A stretch of 64,000 nucleotides of DNA, taken from positions 372,001-436,000 of the forward strand of contig JARVLF010000003.1 in assembly GCA_030849465.1 (NCBI GenBank), read 5' to 3'. This document shows positions 57,708-64,000 of the stretch, piece after piece; the stretch's first letter is position 1, and every line of letters begins with the position of its first letter. The position numbers were made by a program, and so were the translations under genes. Under the pieces are notes generated by a model. It ran no database searches and was not told the origin of the DNA. It saw nothing but the letters and a program-made list of their open reading frames with translations. This DNA comes from Moesziomyces globuligerus. Its lineage: Eukaryota; Basidiomycota; Ustilaginomycetes; Ustilaginales; Ustilaginaceae.

Positions 57708-58409
57708 CCCTGCTCGGAAAAGAGTGTGTTGATAGATGCAAAGATGGTGGTGGAGGACGGTAAGGCGAGTCTTGGTTGAGGTGATGCCGTCGCAGTTCCA
57801 GCGATGAATTCGCAAATCCCACTTCGGGTGTTGGGCCATCAATGAACGACAACACTCCAAGGCACGAGTGACCCACCCTCTGGCTTCATCATTGCGCCGG
57901 CATTGTTGTCATTGTGAAGGCATGCCGCACGGCTGTTGGTGGGAAAGCAGCCTCGAGGAGGGTAGCTTCATTTGCGCTTGCTCCCGATCCACCACTCCAT
58001 CCCCGATCCGATCCGATCCACGGTCATTGTCGTTGCTGCCGGCCACGAATACATTGGAGAAAGCCGCTATCGTAAGAGTCGTGTCAGTGGTGAGTCTTTG
58101 AGAGATATCGCCATGGTGCTCGAGACGCTGGCCTCGAGTGCTGGGCCACTACCGTCTCTGGCCGTCTGGCGCTGCCGATAACGGCAATCGGGTGGAATTT
58201 CTGATTCATCATCTGGGCGAGCGACGTCGGAAGAAACACAAAGGGGCGGACCGAGTGGAGGCAGCCGCGAACGTGCATCACGGAGAATTTGTAGCCGGAA
58301 GCCATCCCTCCCCGCCTCACTATCGACTCTACTACGAAGGGGATGACGTCCGCCTGATCCACTCACCGTCGTCGCGGACTGCGCCCATCGACCTTACACT
58401 GGCTCCGTT
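57708..58409. other. Divergent promoter, secreted protein and RNase III-domain gene
   Basis: 702 bases between divergent genes. It includes GATCC-rich direct repeats (CGATCCGATCCGATCC, near 58003-58020). Short overlapping frames only; no RNA gene. Confidence 0.45.
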
Positions 58410-60623
58410 ATGTCTTTGCCGTACCAAGTCGCTTCCACCTACCGACGGAGCGCACCGCTCCTGCTGCGCAACTCGGCTGCGCTGCGACCGCCCATTGCAA
58501 CATGCAGTCAAATCCTTGATGCGAGGGGCATCGCATCTTCCAGCCGCAGCAGCGCACAGGTTCAAGATGGAGCCGCGCCTAAACAGCAGGAGACTGCCAA
58601 GCATTCGCCAGAAGCGGCGGAGTCGACCAAGCTTGGAAAGCGCGCACGTAAGGCTATCCGAGCACGACAGCGGAAGGAAGAAGAGCGCGCTGCTCGCGAA
58701 GAGAAGGCCAAAGCCAGGACAGCGGAGCGAGAAAAGCAGCAAGCGAAATCACTTTCCCGCGCCGCAGACATCAGCAGCTCGTCTGAGCCAAAACAAGCTA
58801 TCCTCAAGGTGAGGCACGTCCTGCCAACAGCAGCAGACACCTCTCCGTCCAAGCGCACAGCACAGATAGATGAAGCTCAAGAGTGGAGGCGTCAAGCAAG
58901 GAGTGGAGACGGATCGAATCCGACCCAAGGCTGGAGCGGCAATCTGTTCCGCAGCCATATCTCGGCGCTCCTCAGAGGGTTTGGCACGCTGCCCAATACC
59001 CCGCCTGTGCAAGAGGCGGCCCAACCTCCCCTCGATGCAAATCCCGAGCCGGAGGAGACACCCGCATCGTTGGCAACTGGCAGAGGAGCGGAGTCGACGT
59101 CCGAAACGTCGCAGTCAAAGCCGCCAGCTATGAGCAAGTCGGAGCGCATGGAGTCGCAGGCGCGCGTCATCTTTCGCGCCATCCGTGATGCCCGCGAGCG
59201 AGGCATCGTCGACGAGGATGAGTCGTTCTTCTACCCGTACCCGGAAGGCGTTCCACCAAAGGATCAGAATGGAAAGGATGCCGTGTGGCTCAATCTGGGA
59301 TCGGATCCGGAGGCTTGGGGTCGCGAGATCCCTCCGGTCAACGATCGATGGCTCGAGGTGCTTTCGCTCGGCCTGACCAAGGAGATTCATCCAAGTTCCG
59401 ACGTGAAGCGACCACGAAGTGAAGGGGAGGACACCATGGCACTGTCGGCGCTCGCGACGCAAAGCGAGCTTGCCTTTGAGGATCTGGTCGAGGACTACGA
59501 CCTCGAAAACCACGAGCGACTGGAGCAGCTCGGTGACTCGATTGTCAACATGTCGTCGCGGCTGCTGGCGTACCAAACATTCCCGGATGTCAACGAAGGG
59601 TCTCTCACGAGGCTGTCCAACTATCCGACGCAAAACAACTTCCTGGCCCTGCTCTTCCAGGAGTGTGGCCTCGCGACAAGACGGGACGAGCTGCAGAAGG
59701 AGCTGCGGAAAGCGCGCGAAGCCGAGCTTGCCGGAGATGATCGCCACGCGGCACAGAGTCGCAATGATACGGCCGTCAATAGGGTCGCAAAGGCTCTGGA
59801 GGGAGAGGAGGAGAGCGACAAGAGGGTGCTGCCGTCGGTGATCAAGCGCGACGCGGACATGTTTGAAGCGTACACGGCCGCGGTGTTCCTCAGCCACGGC
59901 AACGATTTCAACGTGGTGCACGCTTGGCTCAGCGGCCTCTTCCGACCATTCCAGGACCAGGCGTACCGGTTCATGGTGCAGCGCAGTGAAGCGCTGGCGC
60001 GATGGCAAGCTACGCGCGCCGCTGCTTCTCCAACCGGTGCAACGGCATCGCCCACGTCTACTTCCTCGGCGCTCTCGTTCTTGGGGCTCGGTTCGCCGCC
60101 GCCATCGCCGACCAATCTGAGCGCCGACGGCTTGGGCATCAAGGCGGCGACGGTCGATCCATCGTCGGCGTCTCTGTCGGCGCTATTCCCCGACTTCCTC
60201 CGGGCCGAGAAGTCTACGTCGCCCATCCCGACGTACGTGCTGCAGGGAGGCAACGAGGCGTTCATCACAGACGAGTTTCTCACCGTGGCGGCGCGCGCCC
60301 GGCGGCAGAGGGAAGAGCGGATGCGCGAGGAGCTCCGACGGCAGGACCAGGAGGAGCTCATGAACATGGGCTGGTTCCGTAAAGGATTCATGAACCTCAG
60401 CCAAGGCTTTCGACAGTTCGTGATGGGCAAGGATCTGGTGCGCGAGGAAGAGATGCGCATGCGCGAGCGCCTCCATCAGCAGCGTGGGCTTAAAGAGAGG
60501 GACCGCGAGCGCCTTCGCGCCCGCGAACGAAACCTTGTCGGCGTCTCGATCAAGAGCACGGGCAGCAAAGCACGCACGAAGCTGACGAGGATCCCAGATG
60601 AAGGTCCTTCGACCAAAGATTAG
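58410..60623 (+). CDS. RNase III-domain protein, probably mitochondrial
   Basis: Single-exon 737-aa protein. The N-terminus is Arg/Ser/Ala-rich without acidic residues (MSLPYQVASTYRRSAPLLLR), a likely mitochondrial presequence. A charged, Lys/Glu-rich region follows (about 70-160). An RNase III fold spans about 353-520: NHERLEQLGDSIVNM (367-381) fits the E-R-L-E-x-L-G-D signature, and RDADMFEAYTAAVF (480-493) fits the second D-x-x-E signature. The acidic residues that bind metal in active RNase III (Glu369 or Glu372, Asp376, Asp483, Glu486) are present. I see no double-stranded-RNA-binding domain. Mitochondrial ribosomal proteins mL44 and mL57 use this fold, and a processing nuclease is the alternative. 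The C-terminus is a basic helical tail (REEEMRMRERLHQQRG). Confidence 0.8.
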   Translation: MSLPYQVASTYRRSAPLLLRNSAALRPPIATCSQILDARGIASSSRSSAQVQDGAAPKQQETAKHSPEAAESTKLGKRARKAIRARQRKEEERAAREEKAKARTAEREKQQAKSLSRAADISSSSEPKQAILKVRHVLPTAADTSPSKRTAQIDEAQEWRRQARSGDGSNPTQGWSGNLFRSHISALLRGFGTLPNTPPVQEAAQPPLDANPEPEETPASLATGRGAESTSETSQSKPPAMSKSERMESQARVIFRAIRDARERGIVDEDESFFYPYPEGVPPKDQNGKDAVWLNLGSDPEAWGREIPPVNDRWLEVLSLGLTKEIHPSSDVKRPRSEGEDTMALSALATQSELAFEDLVEDYDLENHERLEQLGDSIVNMSSRLLAYQTFPDVNEGSLTRLSNYPTQNNFLALLFQECGLATRRDELQKELRKAREAELAGDDRHAAQSRNDTAVNRVAKALEGEEESDKRVLPSVIKRDADMFEAYTAAVFLSHGNDFNVVHAWLSGLFRPFQDQAYRFMVQRSEALARWQATRAAASPTGATASPTSTSSALSFLGLGSPPPSPTNLSADGLGIKAATVDPSSASLSALFPDFLRAEKSTSPIPTYVLQGGNEAFITDEFLTVAARARRQREERMREELRRQDQEELMNMGWFRKGFMNLSQGFRQFVMGKDLVREEEMRMRERLHQQRGLKERDRERLRARERNLVGVSIKSTGSKARTKLTRIPDEGPSTKD

Positions 60624-61001
60624 ATGGAATGCAGCTCATAGACACACCAATTCACGCACAAGGAGTGTGGCTCTGACAAAGCCGCGTCCTGCATACCGAC
60701 AGTAGAGCATCGGAGTTGCGGGGTGCGCGATGTGGAGAAGTGCGGCATAGAGGCCGACCGCCAAATCCGACTGACGCGCCGCGCGGTCAGGCAGAAGCAA
60801 AGCTAAGCGGGTCGGGCTTAGGCCACACTCACACTGTGCGTGTTATTCCCCCGCATTTTGGCCGAGCGGACGATGGGCCGTGCTTCCCGGGCTTCTGAGC
60901 GAGCGAAGAAAGCATCACCAAGCTCGTCTGCTCTGCTTTGCTGGTATCGACTCGGCCACACGCATCCTATCCACCTCGACTCTTATCCTACATTGCCCAC
61001 A
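60624..61001. other. Promoter of the 3-hydroxyisobutyrate dehydrogenase gene
   Basis: 378 bases between two genes on the same strand. The last 60 bases are a C/T-rich leader. The frame in phase with the dehydrogenase extends upstream, but its residues are not homologous-looking. Confidence 0.4.
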
Positions 61002-62117
61002 ATGCTGCCTACTGCACGTCTTGCGTTCCGCCACACGCTGCGCCGCAGCACCACCTCGGCCTCGTCGAGCGCGGCGCACGACCGCAGCAAGACGATCGGC
61101 TTCATCGGCCTCGGAGCCATGGGCAAGGAGATGGCCAACAACCTGCTCTCCAAGACACTTGCTGCCAACTCGGATCCCGCAATCACCTTCGTCGTGCACG
61201 ACACGTTTGAACAGTCCATCACGCGCTTCCTGACCGCCAACACATCGCTCTACCCGAAGCGCAACATCATCGCTGCCTCCTCGCCCGCCGGTATCGCCAA
61301 GCTTTCCGGCACCATCGTCACCATGCTGCCCTCGTCGCCGCAGGTTGAAGAGGTCTACACGCAGGAGAACGGTATCCTGGAAGGCCTTGAGTCGTATGCC
61401 TCATCGAACGACCCGCAGGCCTCGACGCTCTGCATCGACTGCACAACGCTGGATCCAGATGTGGCCGTCCAGACGGCAGCCAAGATCAAGAGCGCCAACT
61501 CGCACGGTGTGTTTGACATGATCGATGCTCCCGTCTCGGGCGGCGTCGTGGGCGCCAATGCGGGTACGCTGAGCTTCATGGTCGGCTCCGATTCGACCGA
61601 GACCTTCGAGCGCGCAGAACCCTACCTGAGCCTGATGGGCTCGCGCTCCATCCACTGCGGCAAGAACGGCAACGGCCTCATCGCCAAGATCGCCAACAAC
61701 CTGCTGCTGGGCATCTCGATGCTCGGTGTCACCGAGGCGATGCTGCTGGGCACTGCGCATGGATTGCCACCTGCGGTGCTGGCGGGCATCATCAACACAT
61801 CGACCGGAAAGTGCTGGTCGTCCGAAGTCAACAACCCTTGCCCCGGTGCTCTGGAGGGAACAAAGTACTCTCCGCCCGCAGACAGGGACTACGAGGGTGG
61901 ATTCGCCGCCCGTCTCATGGCCAAGGATCTCAAGCTCGCCATGAACACGGCCAAGCTCCAAGGCGTCCCCACCCCGCTCGGCCAACTCACATCGAGCATC
62001 TACGAGGCGCTGGGCGGCAACGACGAGTTCATGAACAAGGACTTTGCCGTCGCTTTCAAGGCGCTCCAGGCTGCAGTCGGTCGCGAAGAGTTTAAGCAGG
62101 GCCGCGAAAAGGTCTAG
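61002..62117 (+). CDS. 3-hydroxyisobutyrate dehydrogenase, mitochondrial
   Basis: Single-exon 371-aa enzyme starting at MLPTARLAFRHTLRRSTTS, a presequence rich in Arg and Ser. The NAD-binding motif is GFIGLGAMGKEMANNL (33-48). DAPVSGGVVGANAGTLSFMV is the substrate-binding D-x-P-V-S-G-G block, and GNGLIAKIANNLL contains the catalytic Lys. DYEGGFAARLMAKDL is typical of the C-terminal dimerisation/active-site region. The enzyme oxidises 3-hydroxyisobutyrate to methylmalonate semialdehyde with NAD in valine catabolism, in the mitochondrial matrix. Length is slightly above the usual 300-340 aa because of the leader and a short insert. A related beta-hydroxyacid dehydrogenase is a minor alternative. 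Confidence 0.94.
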   Translation: MLPTARLAFRHTLRRSTTSASSSAAHDRSKTIGFIGLGAMGKEMANNLLSKTLAANSDPAITFVVHDTFEQSITRFLTANTSLYPKRNIIAASSPAGIAKLSGTIVTMLPSSPQVEEVYTQENGILEGLESYASSNDPQASTLCIDCTTLDPDVAVQTAAKIKSANSHGVFDMIDAPVSGGVVGANAGTLSFMVGSDSTETFERAEPYLSLMGSRSIHCGKNGNGLIAKIANNLLLGISMLGVTEAMLLGTAHGLPPAVLAGIINTSTGKCWSSEVNNPCPGALEGTKYSPPADRDYEGGFAARLMAKDLKLAMNTAKLQGVPTPLGQLTSSIYEALGGNDEFMNKDFAVAFKALQAAVGREEFKQGREKV

Positions 62118-62433
62118 TCGTCCCATCAGAGACTATTGCCGGCCCGGAGCTCACGGCGCGAATCTGCCTCCACTTGCGGTTTCGGGTATTCTCATCCGAC
62201 CCGGCGTGACTTCCACGCGTGTATTCGAATCCTCTCTTCACAGAATCAACAGCCGCAAAGGCAAAGATGCTGATCAAGAAGCCGGGCCTGTACATGTGGC
62301 TCCTGGCGTGATTTGCAATTAGACTAAAGTGGTGGCTGTGTGGTATGTATGCGGACGGTACAAATACAAGCGCGCGCGAGGCGCTACGCTGAACATACGG
62401 GTATCATTGGGCAGGACGGACGTGTTCAGACGC
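62118..62433. other. Convergent 3' regions
   Basis: 316 bases between facing stops. No gene or RNA is seen. Confidence 0.4.
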
Positions 62434-63132
62434 TCAGAAGCGTCGAAGCGAGAGGCCGGTCTCAGCGGCCTGGTTGAAGTAGGCTTGGAGCTCGCGTTGG
62501 CGCTGAAGCTCTTCTTGATGCTCCTCGCGGACGGTGCGCTGGACGAGCGCCTCGTAGTCCGAGACCTTGGTCACTTGGCGCGAGATGGCGGGCGAGGTGT
62601 TGGCCGACGAAGCAGCCGAGACCGGGTGGAGCGAGGCGAATCCATGTGAGGTGAAGGACGAGCGGCGCGAGCTTGCTGGAGTGGAGAAGGCGGAGTCCGA
62701 GCCAGCGTGGCTGTGGGTATCCTTGCGGCGCTTGTTGAGCGATGTCCTGCGCTTGAACACTTTGAGGAAGTCGAGGTGGAGCGACGAAGACGAGTGCGAC
62801 GAGTGAGAAGCGTGCGCAGTCGATGCGTGCGACAAACCAGTGACAGGAGCATCGACCTCGTCCGAGTCCTGAGTCAGGGTCTGGAGCATGGCCTGGCCGT
62901 GCACGTCAGCTCGACGCTGCGAGGGAGAGCGCGAAGCAGCGTGGTGACGAGCGTGCGGGGAGGAGCTGGCATCATGGTGGTGGTGGTATGTGGAGCCCGC
63001 GTGTGGGGTAGGCAGGAGGAAGACGGGCGAGAGCGATGATGAGGCGGCGGCGCCGAGGACGGGCGACGAGGGCGCAGACGAGCGCACCTCCTCTTCGTAG
63101 AGATCGCTGAAGGTAAGGTACTGATATGGCAT
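62434..63132 (-). CDS. Ser-rich hypothetical protein
   Basis: Single-exon 232-aa frame from the ATG at 63132 (four codons upstream is a TTG). It begins MPYQYLTFSDLYEEEVRSSA. Its middle is very rich in Ser and His, with a basic patch (FLKVFKRRTSLNKRRKDTHS, around 125-145) and phosphorylation-like RRxS sites (SRRSSF). The last 50 residues predict a helix (SDYEALVQRTVREEHQEELQ). No domain is known to me. A TATATAA element (63203-63209, complement) lies about 71 bases upstream of the ATG, which supports a real promoter and this start. A small regulatory or stress protein is a guess. Confidence 0.65.
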   Translation of the reverse strand: MPYQYLTFSDLYEEEVRSSAPSSPVLGAAASSSLSPVFLLPTPHAGSTYHHHHDASSSPHARHHAASRSPSQRRADVHGQAMLQTLTQDSDEVDAPVTGLSHASTAHASHSSHSSSSLHLDFLKVFKRRTSLNKRRKDTHSHAGSDSAFSTPASSRRSSFTSHGFASLHPVSAASSANTSPAISRQVTKVSDYEALVQRTVREEHQEELQRQRELQAYFNQAAETGLSLRRF

Positions 63133-64000
63133 GGTGCTGGACAAATGTAGCTCGGAGAAGGCTGTATGGTAGGTGGACCAAATCGTAGAGGTGTGGGGAA
63201 GATTATATAGGCGCCAAGGAGGCGAGGTAAAGTAGGGCGTGGCGGTGGTGGAGGTGGACTAGCAAGGTTGCCGCTGCGCAGGGTCTATGAATGACGTTGT
63301 GGGGTAGTTGGGTAGGTATGCTGAGCAGTTGTGAGCGACGACAAGGCGCTTTCTGAGGAATGTGTGTGTAGGGAGAGAGAGAGAGAAAGGCGAAGGCGAG
63401 TCATGGGATGAGGAGATACGCGATGCTGAGTCGGCACCAATCGAGGTCCGTGGCGGATGATGTGATAGCCGTGCGTGACGTGCCGGAAGAGAAAAAAAAA
63501 GCGGTTGAATGGATTCCTCCGGCCCTTACCCCCGAAGGGGCTTCCGAAGGAGATCAACACCGCACAGGGTCTCTCTCTCTCTCTGCGTCCTCTGGCTCTC
63601 TTCTTTGAGCACCGGGAATCGAAGCTGCAAAAACCCGAAAGGTGAAAGGTCGCGTTTGTCGAAATTCGCTGCTTGTCAGGCTGGATGACTCTTTGTCAGA
63701 CCCCTTTGACTCGACGCATCTCCGTAGGACGCGTTGGCCGGGCCTGCAAAGCGCGGATCGCCTCGGCTCGCCACACCCCCTTGTCCTCGCACCCCTTGCG
63801 CTTGCTGCCGGCCAACCCCCCGAGATCGCGCCCGATGCCCGCTCCGGATATAGTGGCCCATCACTGCCGGGCCCACAAAATGACGACAAAATCCCGAATG
63901 GCGTGGACCACTCGTCCCGCTCTGCACGCCATGTCCCGGCTTCCACTTATTTCCAATCTCCGTGGAAGTGTAGTGATTGCAACACCACGTCGGACGGCCT
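63133..64000. other. Upstream region of the Ser-rich gene to the right edge
   Basis: 868 bases with the TATA-bearing promoter of the Ser-rich gene, a GA microsatellite (about 63374-63386) and a CT microsatellite (about 63569-63583). Frames here are short. Nothing points to a gene crossing the right edge. Confidence 0.45.
63203..63209 (-). promoter_or_regulatory. TATA box of the Ser-rich gene
   Basis: TATATAA on the minus strand, about 71 bases upstream of the ATG at 63132. Confidence 0.6.

Noticed and set aside
1..64000. CRISPR arrays, insertion sequences, retrotransposons or viral genes
   Set aside because: No regularly spaced repeats, transposase, integrase or reverse transcriptase motifs were seen on either strand.

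Overview
The window is 64 kb of nuclear DNA from a fungus, most likely a smut-lineage basidiomycete (Ustilaginales / Ustilaginaceae). This rests on the GC-rich sequence with C/G-ending codons, long mostly intron-free genes, short GT-AG introns (about 80-120 nt) in a minority of genes, long Ala/Ser/Pro-rich disordered stretches, and a fungal gene set (alternative NADH dehydrogenase, RTA1-like and DUF2985 proteins, Env7-type kinase, Hua1, GPI-type aspartic protease). The genus is inferred, not shown. There is no sign of a plasmid, phage, CRISPR array or transposon.

Layout. 1-13 kb: a hypothetical gene cut by the left edge, an alternative NADH:ubiquinone oxidoreductase, an Ats1-like RCC1-repeat protein, an F-box-like protein, a two-exon DUF202-type membrane protein, an alpha/beta hydrolase and an Env7/STK16-type kinase. 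13.4 kb: an intron-containing tRNA-Ser(CGA), then 2.9 kb without a supportable gene. 16-24 kb: a divergent aquaporin-like channel, a SET-domain lysine methyltransferase, an RTA1-like protein, 2.2 kb of spacer and a GRE2-like reductase. 24.7-34 kb: hexokinase (3 exons), a histidine acid phosphatase/phytase-like protein, a large pseudouridine synthase + THUMP/methyltransferase fusion, and the SDHAF3 assembly factor. 36-45 kb: a GPI-type aspartic protease, a possibly myristoylated hypothetical protein, a DUF2985 membrane protein and twinfilin. 45-53.7 kb: a classical SDR, an 86-aa ETFRF1/LYRM5-like protein built from three small exons, a UXT-like prefoldin subunit (4 exons), a secreted purple acid phosphatase and two hypothetical proteins. 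54-64 kb: Hua1, a PPIL3/Cyp10-type cyclophilin, a secreted Gly-tailed protein of unknown family, an RNase III-domain protein, 3-hydroxyisobutyrate dehydrogenase and a Ser-rich hypothetical protein.

Most genes are unlinked housekeeping functions with no biosynthetic cluster. Loose themes are mitochondrial respiration (NADH dehydrogenase, SDHAF3, ETFRF1, hydroxyisobutyrate dehydrogenase), RNA modification or processing (the fusion, Ats1-like, RNase III, cyclophilin), phosphate scavenging (two phosphatases) and endocytosis/actin (Hua1, twinfilin). The strongest candidate for something undescribed is the uninterrupted 1148-codon fusion of an RluA-type pseudouridine synthase with a THUMP-type RNA methyltransferase. 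Next are an aquaporin in which both NPA boxes are altered, an unknown secreted protein, and an orphan gene with a possible OB fold behind a palindromic promoter.

Start codons were placed on ATG. Several longer frames open upstream with GTG or TTG, and those extensions were trimmed.
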